64,000 bases of DNA from the NCBI GenBank assembly GCA_003956705.1, contig QZCP01000114.1, positions 28,058 through 92,057 of the forward strand. Reading direction: 5' to 3'. Under the pieces are notes generated by a model. It was not told the origin of the DNA. It was given only the letters and a program-made list of their open reading frames with translations, and made no database searches. A program made the position numbers and the translations under genes. The first letter of the stretch is position 1; every line of letters starts with the position of its first letter. Positions 12,562-37,292 of the stretch are shown here, one piece after another. Source of the DNA: Brevipalpus yothersi (taxonomy: Eukaryota > Arthropoda > Arachnida > Trombidiformes > Tenuipalpidae).

Positions 12562-15500
12562 CAACTTGAATTAAATAGATGGAATACTCTTCTATCCACC
12601 TTAGATTCATACATGGGAAAATGGTTGACAGAGATCAATTGATCTACTGTGAAAACTGTACAGTCAAGTATTTCAATGTTTATCTGAATTCCAGATTCAC
12701 AAAGTTTCCATGTGTATATATTGCCCTCATGAAACTGTAATCCATATAACATTTTTCATTCTTCTCATCTCAATTCCTCTCTCTCTCTCCTCAAAAATTA
12801 AACTACTTGAAACTCAGTTGAAACTAGTTCTATTCAGTTTTGCACAGCTTTCATGACTAGAACAGTGATTGTCTAAAAATATGTGATTGAAGATTACCAC
12901 CAGCATTACTCGATAGAATTTCTAATGAAAAGACAATCTCTGAAAGTTTTCCAATTGGGATAGAAGATATCATGTTGGTTGGTATACATCATCTCTTCCT
13001 ACCAGCTTTCCTCCATAACTTGACGATATTTTGCTCAGTAATTCACATAACCAATTAGTAAATCATCGCACGGGTTCTCTGACCGGTCCATGTCAGTGTC
13101 ATATCAAGATCATACCTCATGGTGATCATTAACACTGACTGTACAATGATGAAGATGATGATTAGGATAATAGCAATACGATCAGATCTCGGAAGATTAT
13201 CATCATCATAAGCGAGAAGATGGATTACCTTCTTTCTTCCACATAACTTAATTACCATCATCATAATCATCATCAGGGGATACTCAAAGATGTATATATT
13301 AGTAAAACAGTATTAGTAGCAGTAGTTGAAAACAATTAAATCATCAGCATGGACTCCCCGGGATCAGCATCCATGTGATATGGTGTATAATTGCTCTCTC
13401 TCTCTCCGACGAAAAGTGATAATATCAAAATTAGTGAAGTGCAAGTGAGACAAACAAAAAAAGAGCCCAAAAAAGTCCTCCCAATAAAGAAAAGAAGAGT
13501 GTCAAAAAAAAACAATTTTACCTGCCAAAGATCACCAAAAGGAGCAACTTCTTGAGCAAAACAGTAGTGTTCCGATGTTTCGAAAGCCACATCATAAGTG
13601 TCCAATATTCCGGGATGTGGTGATAGGAAATAACTATAATGGAACTCAATCAGGAAATCTCTTAGACTTGTTGTTGCTTTGGGAACGGCTTTAATGGCAA
13701 CCTTTAGTTTTTATTTTTCGATTTCAATTGTCCATGGAAGAGATTTTTGTGTGTTCCAACATTACCAAGATACAAGTGTATTTGTTTGTGCGTGTATGAG
13801 TGTGTATAGAAATATGTGTAAGGAATTTGATCCATTAACAAGGTTGATCCCAAGAATGCCACAGAGAGTACATGAAATATAAAAAGAAGTAAGAAATGAC
13901 AAGATAATCAATTTGATATAATCACTTATTAATTCAATTGTGTGTAGATGAGAGTGAGTTTTTGGTTTATATATACACAAGTTTCCTATACAGTATCATG
14001 ATCATCTAGCGCTTCTGAATGAATGAAAAAAAAATCATAATAGAAGATGGAAATAAAAATGTATGAGTAAATGATAGGCAAAATGTGTGTATGTATAAAA
14101 TAAACTAAATTAATAGATGTGGCCAAGAGAGAAGAGATTCCCTTTTTTTCTCCAGCTTCTTCATCATTTAATTTTTATCATATACAGTTTCCTTTTGATC
14201 GTTAAAAAAATTATCTTCCTCTTCTTCTTCTTCTTCTTCTTGTTCATCTGTTCAGTTATCAATCAACCCATCTTCCGACTCTTATCTCCACTCCCATGAT
14301 TTTGTGAACACTTTCCAAAAATATTTTTGATCAAGATCATGAATGATACAAAATACTTATCGATATGTGTGTATGATATATATAATGGTGTAAAAAAATA
14401 TTGAGAATCAAAAATATAATCACATAATAGTTTAGCCCAATGAGTGGACAATTTTGTCCCCTTTTATCATGGCCCATCATGGCCAATAAATCAAACCAAG
14501 TGGCATCCATCGGAAGCAGAGAGAAAGAAAAATTTCACTTACAAATATTCAACATGTTGCCTCATTTTCCACTATTACATACACACACACACAATTTATC
14601 CCTATTTGCCTTCAGGCTATTCCAACAGTGGAAAAAGATTTATTCTTTCTCGGGACCCTCCTTGAAACCCGCTCAATATTCACCTCTTGCTGGGACAACT
14701 CCTTACCATGGGCATCACAATTTGGGGGACTCTTGTCCCAAGGAGGAAAACGATAATGTGTCAAATAAATATTGAAATACTTTCAATAACAGAACCATTT
14801 TATCGTATTTTTTTTGACATTTTTTCCATACTCAAAATGATAAAGGGCTTAATAGCCAGCTGGATGGCTAATCAATTTTATCTTTATTTCACTTATTTTG
14901 ACTTGTCCATCTGCAAAATATGGAAAGTTTCATCGAAAAGGAAACTGAAATTCATGTTATATGTATATACATTCTTTCAACAGAAAGTTCTAGTTGAAAG
15001 TTTTCATCATCAAACCTCTTTGGTGACTGATTGCCATACATGTACATATATTTGAAACTCATTCGAGACGCATGCAGTGGAAAACTGTTGAATATGAGAT
15101 GATTATTTAATTTTCTAGAATATCTTTTGGATAGCCTTCTATCTATCTTGAATCATGGCTGAGGGCACAAAAAAATTTGTGTCTAAATGGTAGCGTAAAA
15201 TAGTTTTCAATTGAGGAAGATTCTCTCTCTCTTTCAGCTTATCATGTGATCATAAACACGCTATTAAATTGTCATTCAACGAAATTTTCCAAATATCAAT
15301 CAGATTATCGATTTTCATTGAAAGTGATCAGCTTCCAACATATACTGGTGTATAAGATGAAAGTTGCAAAAAGGTGGAAGATGAAGCTTATTTTTCGAGT
15401 TCGAAAAAATTCACAGTCCCAATCGAGGATCAATGAACAGATTTGAGCTGATCCTCATCTTCATTTCTGAATAAGTGTATGTGTATCAATAAAGATAATC

Positions 15501-17389
15501 ACAAGCCGATTTTTGCTCTTCGACCTGATTTATAAATGTGATTGTGAATGATGATGATGAACCAATCAGCCTGCCAGCCAGACACACCAAATGTACAGTC
15601 TGTCCAAAAAAGATAGGGCCAGCATGAAATCATGAAAATTTGAGTGAATATTGAGAAATTGGAAGAGTGAAAGATAGTAATGATCATCTCTATTCATAGA
15701 AGTGGATATGAGAGAAAAAAATCATGTTGATTGGGTCATTTTTCATTGAAAAATAGGAAAACCAGAAAATTGGGTGTCCATGAAAAATAAGGCCAGATAA
15801 AAAAAAGGATAGAAAAATTGTCAAATCTGATCGGAAAAAATTTTTTTTGGGCTCAATAGCTTGTTGGACCTCCATTCGCTGTTAGAAGCTCAAAAATTCG
15901 TTTTGGCATTGAGTGAAACAATTTTTGAACAATTTCGATATCTAATTTCGTCCATTCAGTTTCTATCGCTTTTTTCAACTCGAATTTTGACTCAAACTGC
16001 CTTCCATTAGAATAAACATTCTTAGCCAATATTCCCCAAAGATTTTCGATTGGGTTCAAATCAGGACTTCGAGCGGGCCAATCCAGAATATCAATTTCAT
16101 GATCACGTAACCATTCAGTAGTTGAGGCAGATCTATGAACTGAAGCATTATCTTGCTGAAAAATCCAATTATCACCTCCAATTATGGATGCTATTGGTAG
16201 TAGATGTGTTTCAAGAACTTCTTGATACATTTCAGAGTTCACATTACCATTCAAAAAGGCGATATCGGTTAATCCACTGAATGCCATACCACCCCATATC
16301 ATCAACGATCCACCCCCAAACTGACGTTTTGAGAAGATCTCTTTTTCCTTTCTCAAATCATGCCAATAGTAGCTGAAACCATCAGGTCCATCAAGATTGA
16401 ACTTTTTCTCATCGCTAAATATGACATTACACCATCGGGTATCCCATGTCATATATTTTCGTCCGAACTTCAGGCGCGCATCTCGATGCTCATCCGATAG
16501 AGGTGGCTTACCCTTTCGCTTTATATATTTGAGTTGATCGGAAGATGATAAGATGTTGTGAACAGTTGATTTAGATATCTTATCATCGAGTAGAGCAGAA
16601 ATTCTTCTCACAGATTTATTTTCATTCGAAGCCAACGCGAAAACTCGACGTTTATCACGTTCAGTATAGCATGAACTACGTCCCGTTGGCTTATTAACAC
16701 CATAATTTTCCTTGTCTCGAGCATAATTTTGCACAACACAGCGAGAACGATTAATTTTCAGAGCAATCTGATTAATTGATACACCTAACTCAAGAAAAGA
16801 ATCTATCTGGCCGCATTCGTATTGAGTAAGTTTTTTACCTCGGCCCATCATGAAAAAATCACTATTTGATGAAAATGAAAAACTTTTCTAGCAACAACTA
16901 CTGTCAAGAACAATGAAAAAACTATTGTGAGAGTTTACAGCGAAAAAAAATATGATTTTCTTGGCCAAACTAATCCTAATTTTATGTGGCCGTATTTTTT
17001 TTGGACACTTCCTCAGGCATAATCTGAGAATTTTTCCATCCATGAGAGCCTTTCAAGACTAATCCGCTTTCTGAGAATCGAATTAGTCCTCAAAATGCGG
17101 CAATGATCAATATTATTAGGAAAAAACCAGTATTTGGATTGTTTTCTGGAATTTTTACTAAGCCTTATTCTTTTTGGACAGACTGTATGTGTATGTGTGT
17201 ATATCTGGCCAAGTCCAATATCTCATGAATGAAGAGATCTCGATTTGAAATTTTTTCGAATTCTTAGATGCAGTAAAAAATGAGATACTTTTTTGGCCAC
17301 TCACTTCTCTTCTCTTCTCTTCTCTCAATTGATGCTGAGTTTCAATGTTTCACTAATATTCAGCAATTGCCATTGAGAGGCGGATCTTG

Positions 17390-17454
<65 letters not shown>

Positions 17455-19158
17455 AGCGTCAAGTGGCCAGAATTCTCAATTATGCTTATTATCAATTCGA
17501 AAAGTATTCATTAGATTGATGCGTTTATATTCAAATTGATGAAATGATGCAAAGAAGAAGAGCAAGATGCAAAAGAATCGCAATGAACAAGCCCCAAAAT
17601 GACGGAAACATCAGTTTATCTTACAAACAAATGATATGTTTCTCTTTCTCTTGTTCATTTTGCCATTTTGTATCACTCCTCCTTTTGCCTTCGGTAAGAA
17701 AACACTTCTTTTTTCTGACGCTTCTTGATCACATCCAAATGGAACGGATACATCAGATTATCATGGATAAACTAATGAAATGGTAAGCATTAGTTCTGCT
17801 TCTTCTTCTTCTTCTTCTTCTTTTCTCCTTCTTAATCCAAATTTTCACCTAGAATCGTGTGTACTTCCTTGACTCTGATTAAACATTTCTCTTTCGGTCA
17901 TTCGGTATTCAATTATTTTATCCATCCTTGACAAGATTGATAAGATTTTGTATCATGAGAAATGATCAAACAGAAACAAAGATAAAGATCATGGTCTCAG
18001 TTTTACAAACAAAACAATAAAAAATTAAGATGGAAACAAATGAATTTTGAACCTGGAACGACTATTGAATTTCCATGATTGAATTTAATCTTTCGATCGA
18101 TTACAACTGTGATACCGCTATTGCTGTCCAAACAGGGGTCATTTTCGAATATTTCCTGAGAGATTTTTATCGCCCTGAGATTTTGTATTTTTATCAGATT
18201 TTTTTAAAATTCAATCCTTAGATTGAATTTTGATATTGTACTGTTAAGAAGGGACTCATATTGAAGCTAATGACCGATTCTCTAGCTAAGATTGTGTATT
18301 TGAAGTAATTTTTCTCTTATAATCAATCCATATGTATAAAGAGGGAAGGGTAACTCGCAACATCTTGAGGTGATTCACCTGCTTTACTAGACCATTGGAA
18401 TATATCATCAGTTCAGTCACATCTCTCAAAGAGCTCAGATAGGCTTATTTTCTGTAAAAGATCATGTATGCGTGTGTTGAAAATTTGGTACTTACAAATT
18501 TTCTCCTCCATCATCAACCGTGTTAGGGTTAATATTTAATCCTTTGTCCACGATAATGAGAGAAAATAAAATGTGTATCAATTGAAATATCATTCTCACA
18601 TATGAGGGACTTAATAACCGGATCTTATTTATTCTCGGCCAGTGGACTCGGTCAAATGTATTCCCTTAAGGGCTATGATCATACTCAAGATTACTGTCAC
18701 CTGAGGCTGAGTTTTTTTTCTCCTCTTCTTCTTCCCATCCAAACATGTGATGCTCAAGTCTCATTGAAACGGAAGCCGAAATAATATCACCTCAAAGTAC
18801 ACGAGTAGTTAAACTCTCCTGTAAAATACACTAAAACAAATACAGATTATATTCATAGTCATGTGAACATGATATTGTAGCTTCTCTGGCCAGAACTTGC
18901 TGTAGCAGCAATCGTAGTCAATTTTGAAATACATGACCATTCTTCATCTAGTTGGAATGGTTGATTGAGCACGCTGTGCGTGTGAGTGCGTGTTCATCAC
19001 CATCATGATTTTTATCAATCAAAGTGTACAAGGTAATCCAGAAATAGAAGAAGATGTAACTTTATGATTGCCTCTCGGACTTCACATCAGTCCATAGAGA
19101 TCATCATTTGGTCATCATCCTCATGATCATCATTGTTACATGTATTAGTAACTGAATT

Positions 19159-19195
<37 letters not shown>

Positions 19196-19839
19196 ATCAT
19201 TTAGTGTGTTGATTGAGCTATCTTTCTCGAAGAAAAAGAAATATCAACCATTAAGTAGGCAAAGGGTTATTTGGTATGAAAGTGAATTATCATCTCAGAT
19301 GAAGAAGTAGAAGGAGCCAATGATCAAAATGGTCAATCTTGTACATGCATCACGATATGAACCATCAGAGAGATCATTGCTACCTAGCATCAAGCTTTTC
19401 CAAATGATTCTTTGGACTTGATACACCTTCGTTCTCGATGTCCTGAAAACCTATTCAAAATCTGGTCAACGGCCATCATCATGCATTTTGACTGACCACG
19501 AATAGAGTTGATGCTTACACACATCCAGCATGCTTGATCATTAGTGTGGAATGGATAGCACCAAGTTTTTCCGCCCAGTATCATGAAGTATCATCATTTT
19601 TTCTCCTATTCTTAGCATATGAATGGTGCAATTTTTTTCCCACCGAATACATGATATTCATTCACATACGAAAAAGAAAAAAAAGTGGCTGATAAAAGGC
19701 ACTCTATTTTTTTCCGTTGATAAGAGAGAGAGAGAGGAAAATCATTATCTCGTTAACCCTTTACTCATCAAAAAGCAATTGAAATATTTAGCTCGTGCTC
19801 GGTATGTTGATTTAAATTCTGATTTTGAAATCAAAGCAA

Positions 19840-19898
<59 letters not shown>

Positions 19899-21960
19899 GG
19901 AAAACTAAGAAACTGTTGATGATAATGTTCAACGAAACAGGTACAGTAACAAGACAAGTCGAACTTGGTGAGGATCCAAAATTCCAATCTCATTTCATGA
20001 AGCAACAAATGAAGGGATTACCCTTCAAATGTTCTGGATAAACAAAGCTATGGAATGATTCTACCACTCATCTGAATAGTTTTTCTTGTAATAAAATATT
20101 AGCAAAATATGCACATTATCATGGGAACTTTATGATGAAGAGAGTCATTTTTTCAGAATAAAGTTTTCGTGAGATGGTCGAGAAAAACTGTTGCAAGAAG
20201 TTCGATGAACAATTTGAAGAGAGATCAAAAAGCTTGATTAAAAAAAATTTTGAAAAAGCATATGAAAATAAATTGTAATTGATTGATTTATTAGCTCAAA
20301 TGTGAATGGTTTGAGACATTTCATGACGACAACGGTGAGACATGAGAATAGATCAGAGACCCTGAACATATCTAAGAGAGCTGAAAGCCCGAGAGAAANG
20401 GTGTGTTTCGAAATGCCGTTCATAATGTGACAGCAAAAATTACAATTCGATATTGGTTGCATGTTTTTGGTGGAGAGTGATATATGAGACCTTTCATCCA
20501 AGTTTTCAATAAAATTGAGCCATTAACACCACAGTTATATTCATTCACACACACACAATGCTTATCAAGAATGAATATTGAGTGTTTTTTTTCGGCTCTA
20601 AATTTTTTCATCTTATTACACATGAAGCAAACGATTAGAACAAGAATTTTATCAATCAAATTGATTTTTAATGTTACAAAGTTGATTCAATTTTCTGTTC
20701 ATGAATACAGCAAAAGAGAGAGTGTGTGTGCATATTCATGAGCTTTGCTATCAAGATGAATAAAAGAAAACTTCCAGATAATCATGAGCCAAGATCGGAT
20801 ATCTTACATTCATGAGTATTCTTTTCTATTGAAAAAAAATCTGAACTTGTTCACAAAATTAGTGAGAAAAAGTAAAAAGTCTGTAATCGGTCAGTGAAAG
20901 AGAAGAGCTCAATCTGATTCCTGTCTATGCCCACAAGATATGTTCATGAACACTTAATGGCTCTATGATTTTCGCATTCAAAACCACAATTTCAATGCTG
21001 ATAATAATATCAATAATACTATACACGGCTTTCACATCGTAATAATATTCGAATTTTTCTCTTTCAACACACATAGTATGGATTAGAACTGAACTATCTA
21101 ATCTGATAAGTATTGGGCTTTTTGGTGTATAATGTGACACTTATGGCAAAAAATAAAATTGAAAGGGTTGACATCATGCAAGTTCATCCAAGAATTCTGG
21201 GCTATCAGAAAGATTATATTGCGTGACAAAATCGTATCAACTCTGTCAAAAGCAAAGAGAAGGAAAAAAATGACACTTTAGCCCATTCTAACAGGTTCTC
21301 ACATGATTCAAAAGTTCCAAAAGTTTTTTTCAATCCTCCTCAGATTGGGACTATGGTGCTCTTCGAACATTGGGCCATTTGTGTTGACCAAATTTTGTTT
21401 ATTTGAATTATTTTTTTCAGCATTTTGATCAATTGATTCGAGATACTGTTGCACTGTCTTCTAGGTGGTTGATCAAAGGACGTGTGAAAATTCTTGTGAT
21501 CAACTGATTGCTTGCTCCTCTTCTCAAAGCCACATGATTGAAAAAGTATTGCAAGTATTTGTTTGATCATGATGATACTTCTAATCAAGGGTAATGTTGA
21601 TCAACAATGTCTAGAGAGTGACGAACATCAATTCTCCATCACAAGATATAATCAAGACACACACTGATACCCACACATAATTATCACATTATCACTTTAT
21701 GATAAAATTCCAATCATTTTATCATGCAAAACATTCAGAATACTCACCTGTGTTGCTGTTTGCTTGTGGCATGCAAGCACAACTTTACCATAATCTCCTG
21801 ATCCGATTTCCTTAAGTACATCATACTGATCTTCCACGTCCACAAGGGCCAATTCGATATCTCGAATCTTATGGATTACACTTTCCCTTTTGGCACCGGT
21901 CATGGATGCTCGACGCTTAACAAGTCCTTTTGATTGGAGAATCTTCTTTTGGGAAGCCAT
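6032..21960 (-). CDS. SBK1: SBK1-like serine/threonine kinase
   Basis: Five exons: 21960-21748, 13701-13522, 11017-10747, 7492-7146 and 6250-6032; 409 residues, against 424 for human SBK1. Introns are about 8.0, 2.5, 3.3 and 0.9 kb. SBK kinases are poorly understood cytosolic Ser/Thr kinases of the NKF1 family. All core elements are visible: Gly loop GSGDYG (53-58), VAIK with Lys75, helix-C Glu90, HRD at 167-169, Asn174, DFG at 189-191, and PPE at 211-213 where APE is usual. The FAQEVAPFGDLW stretch matches the SBK hinge. The catalytic loop reads HRDVRAEN, with Arg171 in place of the usual Lys. The Ser-rich C-tail ends with PLPYEDD. A Tc3-like transposon sits in intron 1. Exon phases and the total (1230 bases) are self-consistent. 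Confidence 0.93.
6412..6456. repeat. (GA)n microsatellite in kinase intron 4
   Basis: About 45 bases of pure GA lie between the last two kinase exons. A CT-rich array follows at 6631-6692 in the same intron. Confidence 0.95.
7047..7119. repeat. (GA)n microsatellite next to a kinase splice donor
   Basis: A GA array of about 73 bases (CT on the coding strand) starts roughly 26 bases inside intron 4, immediately after the donor of exon 4. Confidence 0.95.
7493..10746. other. Kinase intron 3
   Basis: This intron of the SBK1-like gene has CT arrays at 8481-8509, 9891-9925 and 10405-10440. Short open frames on the plus strand near 9127-9405 and 9987-10169 have no recognisable similarity and no consistent splice chain, so I do not call a nested gene. 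Confidence 0.7.
12503..12559. repeat. (CT)n microsatellite in kinase intron 2
   Basis: A pure CT array of about 57 bases. A second, slightly interrupted GA array lies at 12191-12238 in the same intron. Confidence 0.95.
15594..15624 (+). repeat. Left outer terminal inverted repeat of the Tc3-like element
   Basis: Perfect match over 17 bases to the reverse complement of the right end (17171-17187), with looser similarity for about 14 more bases. Confidence 0.9.
15774..15802 (+). repeat. Left inner transposase-site repeat
   Basis: Resembles the outer end (GTGTCCA, A-rich run, AAGGCCAGATAAAA) and pairs in inverted orientation with 16980-17008. Confidence 0.75.
15853..16851 (-). CDS. Tc3-like DD34E transposase
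   Basis: An uninterrupted 332-residue transposase, full length for Tc1/mariner. The N-terminus carries a paired-like helix-turn-helix DNA-binding region (about residues 8-100, with a GR-rich linker GVNKPTGRS). The catalytic triad is visible: Asp147 in FSDEKKF, Asp234 in QQDNASVH and Glu269 in SPDLNPIENLWG. There are 34 residues between the second Asp and the Glu, hence DD34E. The FNLDGPDG and YYWHDLRKE stretch and the GGGSLMIWGG motif point to the Tc3 branch rather than mariner (DD34D). It would cut and paste the element at TA sites through the terminal repeats described. No frameshift or internal stop is seen, so it could be active. Confidence 0.95.
   Translation of the reverse strand: MMGRGKKLTQYECGQIDSFLELGVSINQIALKINRSRCVVQNYARDKENYGVNKPTGRSSCYTERDKRRVFALASNENKSVRRISALLDDKISKSTVHNILSSSDQLKYIKRKGKPPLSDEHRDARLKFGRKYMTWDTRWCNVIFSDEKKFNLDGPDGFSYYWHDLRKEKEIFSKRQFGGGSLMIWGGMAFSGLTDIAFLNGNVNSEMYQEVLETHLLPIASIIGGDNWIFQQDNASVHRSASTTEWLRDHEIDILDWPARSPDLNPIENLWGILAKNVYSNGRQFESKFELKKAIETEWTKLDIEIVQKLFHSMPKRIFELLTANGGPTSY
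16980..17008 (-). repeat. Right inner transposase-site repeat
   Basis: Reverse complement reads GTGTCCA, A-run, TACGGCCACATAAAA and matches the left inner site closely. Confidence 0.75.
17157..17187 (-). repeat. Right outer terminal inverted repeat of the Tc3-like element
   Basis: The last 17 bases are the exact reverse complement of the left end and finish in the duplicated TA target. Confidence 0.9.
17393..17451. repeat. (GA)n microsatellite in kinase intron 1
   Basis: About 58 bases of GA, just outside the right end of the transposon. Similar arrays lie at 19161-19193 (CT) and 19841-19895 (GA) in the same intron. Confidence 0.95.
17452..21747. other. Kinase intron 1, part upstream of the transposon
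   Basis: About 4.3 kb of AT-rich intron with GA/CT arrays and one ambiguous base at 20399. Open frames here are short, lack recognisable domains and do not chain by splicing. Confidence 0.6.
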
Positions 21961-24553
21961 AATTCTGACACAAACACCGACAATATTCAGTTCTGTGTGT
22001 ATTTATATTCTGCTGTTGGTGAACTTTTTTTGAGTATCACTAGTTTAACTTTCTTTCTGTCAATTAATTATTGAGACTTGATATTTGAGGATCAAGAATA
22101 ATGCCACTGAATTGAGCATGTAACAAACAATACCTTTCAACTGATGGTCAAAGGAATACATTGATTACAATGAAATTGGTAAGCAGAATGTTTGATTGAC
22201 ATAAGATGGTTGATTGTGATCACCAACATATAGACAAACTGTGAGCCTTTGGTGAAGGAGTAACAATGATATTTGATTCAAATTATTTTATGGCTGATGA
22301 AAATACACAAAGTTAATCGAGAAAAAAACAATTAGACTAGAAATTAGTTACTACTACCAGATATTAGGGCCGAAAAAAAGGTGGACCGGTAATAGTTGTA
22401 CTAGGCAAAGTGGCTTGAAAAAGATAGAGAGAAGGGAAGAAGAAAAGAACGACATAAAGGTTTAAGTTGAAGGAAAATGAATATCATTAAACTGTCTAAT
22501 CCATGGATAGGTTGATGATGAAAGTGGTTCACAAGGATCATCATGTGAAAGCTAGCAGTAAAAGTTTATGAAAAGATAATCAGAACTCAGAGGCACCAGA
22601 GGCTGGAAAAGATTCGTCAGAAGCTGAATGTTAAGAGCAAAAAAATGTGGGAGAAAAAAAAAGAGAGGAAGAGCAATGGAAAAGGACATTCATGTAGTAT
22701 TTGAGAGGTTATTTGTGTCACAGCATCTTCATCTTTTTCTTCCTCTCTCTCTCTGTCTCTCTTTCTTTCTTTCTCTCTTTCTCTCCTACATCTACATCTA
22801 CTCTTCACTGTTAAGAACTTCATCCTCATCCTTCTTGAAGCAAGCGTCTTTGGATTGGACTCAAATTCTCTCTTCTCACCCATGATAATGGGAGCAAAGC
22901 TCTTATTATTTCTCTCCCATGGTAGAAAAAGAGAGAGAGAGAGAGAAAGAAATAGAGGGAGAGAGAGAGACAGCATCCTTTTTCGGGGATCATGATGAAT
23001 CATGTGCTTCTCAGAATTATCCAATTATATGAATGATATATATAACTTTATCGTATCGGAATGGAGTGATTCGAGTGAGGCAGAACCTCTCCTCTCAAGA
23101 ACGGAGCATGTTGTTGGATGCTGTGTTTCTCTCTCACACACACACTTTACTTTTGTGTGCTTGTCTGGCCCCTATTCTGTTATCATGAAATTTGCCAGTG
23201 AACTAGGAGAAAATTTTCGAAAAAAAAACACGATACAAGTCTCCCGGATTCACACGTGGAGCAAATTTTTTTTACCAACCTTTTTGCGTCAACTAACTCC
23301 GGAGCATTTGAAAGTTTTGTTCAAGACTTTTCCATCACCAACGGCTGGGATCATCATCAAAAATATGGAATGGGTATAAACCGTTTGTCTATGTTTTTTT
23401 TCTCTCAATTTACTGAATTCTATCAATCTCCTGAATATTCTACAGGAAAATTCAGCAACTTTGATGCGAATGTTGTCATCCTTGGGAAGAATTCCCAAAA
23501 AAGTGATGGAATAGGAATACATTGTTGAATTTCTGAGAACTTTTTGGTAGCTCATTTTGATAAGCTTCGCCTCAAATTAAGCTTGACTGAAATCTGAGTG
23601 CGATAGCCATCGCCACAATAAAAGTGTCACTGATTGGAAGATCAGGAAACTCAAGACATTTCGATACTGTTCCAGGAGCCCTTTGAAGATTGATAAAATG
23701 ATTAAATGACAAAAAATTGAATATTCTATTCTCCCAACTTGAGGCCAAAGCTTATAACCGACTCCTTGGAATTCTGATGATTATTGGGATAATTGATTTC
23801 CTTTGGATATTGAATAGACCGTCTTCGTTGGATGTTGACAAGAATTGAAATTGAATCACTGATTGACACATTGATAAAGATTCTGGAAAAATAATTAAGC
23901 AGTTGATTAGGAGTACATTCAGAGACATGACTTCGAAGAGATAACAAACTCCATCACTGCAAAGCATTTGATCGTTGGTTGATTTTTATGAGATCGTTTT
24001 TGTTTAAATTTCATTTTTGATGGATCACTCTAACGGTTGATTGAGATGGTATTCTAATAATTCATCATAAACTTTCTATGCTCAATTACAGAGCACTCAT
24101 ATTCGATATGAATCAAAGAGCAACATGAAATTTGCTTCCAATTTCACATGTTAATTGCTTAAAAAAAGTTTATTCCTCAATGAAGAAGTCTTAATTGATA
24201 TGAACAATAGAAAAGGAAAGTCAAAGTTGATAACAGTTTCAAGATCATGCGACTAGTAAAGGAATTTTTCGCTTTTCAGATATGCTGAGTGGAAAAAAAT
24301 TGAGCAGAATAAAAAGAGAGCGACATTTGTTGGCAATCGCCTTTCAGTACACTCCTTGATTCTGGAATTATGGCATAAAAAATTGATAGACGGAATTATT
24401 TCTCATGGACAGTCTAAGTGTATCACACATCGTGGATGTCTTCCGTGTTCAGCAGATTGATTGGTGCGTAATTCGTGATCAATTGCTAGATAAAGCAGCA
24501 AGCCATGGATGGAAATGAAGATAGCTCTTGTCAGAGAGAGAGAGAGAAATAAT
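21961..24553. other. Spacer between kinase 5' end and SLC6 3' end
   Basis: Both flanking genes are on the minus strand, so this stretch must hold the kinase promoter and the SLC6 3' UTR. A minus-strand AATAAA (24169-24174) is a candidate poly(A) signal about 380 bases after the SLC6 stop. Open frames at 22617-23555 are low-complexity or unsupported. Confidence 0.5.
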
Positions 24554-36655
<12,102 letters not shown>

Positions 36656-37236
36656 TTTATTTTAATTATTTTAATTTCACTTTCACTTCACTTTATTTCA
36701 CTTATTTTTTCTTGTCATCATCATCATTGGAGGAACACATGTGTGAATGTTGGCAGTCAGAGAGAAGTATAATGGATGAGAATCCAGTGTGAATAAAAGA
36801 GATAAACAAGGTGTATGTGATTTGTGATACATTTGTGATTAACATCCTCTACGATGTACCCACATGATGATGGTGATCACACAGAAAAAAAGCTAAAGTT
36901 AAAAAGTTAAAAACATTCACAACCAAGTAAATCCACAACAAACACACTTTAACTGTACACAATCAGATTTATTTTTCTACCATCTAAATCAGAGTAGAAT
37001 AAAAGTTAACAGTCACACTCAAAACAAAAGAAACTTTTCACTTTATCTTTCCTGACGATATCGCTCAATATCACACACACACACAACTCATAACAGCAAA
37101 ACTTTTTAGCAAGCAAGAATGAGAGAGAGAGAGAGAGAGAAAGAAAGAGAATGCCTCAGAAAAAGTTGAAAAAGTTTGCTCTCTCTCATTGACTCACTCA
37201 GCCACATCTCTCTCTATGCTCTCTCTTTACTCTCTA

Positions 37237-37238
<2 letters not shown>

Positions 37239-37288
<50 letters not shown>
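37239..37288. repeat. (CT)n microsatellite
   Basis: About 50 bases of CT upstream of the SLC6 first coding exon. Confidence 0.95.

Positions 37289-37292
<4 letters not shown>

Larger units (their letters stand above)
15594..17187 (-). mobile_element. Tc3-like Tc1/mariner DNA transposon with paired terminal sites
   Basis: A 1.59 kb element bounded by TA dinucleotides (15594-15595 and 17186-17187). The outermost 17 bases are perfect inverted repeats beginning TACAGTCTGTCC. A second, similar site lies inside each end: 15774-15802 on the left and 16980-17008 on the right, centred on TGTCCA plus an A-run and a GGCC-like block. Outer and inner TGTCCA motifs are 174 bases apart on the left and 173 on the right. 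The sequence between sites is not inverted. This is the IR/DR arrangement known for Tc3 and Sleeping Beauty-type elements. The element lies in intron 1 of the kinase gene, transposase in the same direction as the host gene. The full-length open transposase suggests a young insertion. Confidence 0.92.

Noticed and set aside
22617..23555. Overlapping open frames on both strands
   Set aside because: Mostly Ser/Leu or Arg/Glu repeats from CT/GA runs, or frames without recognisable content.
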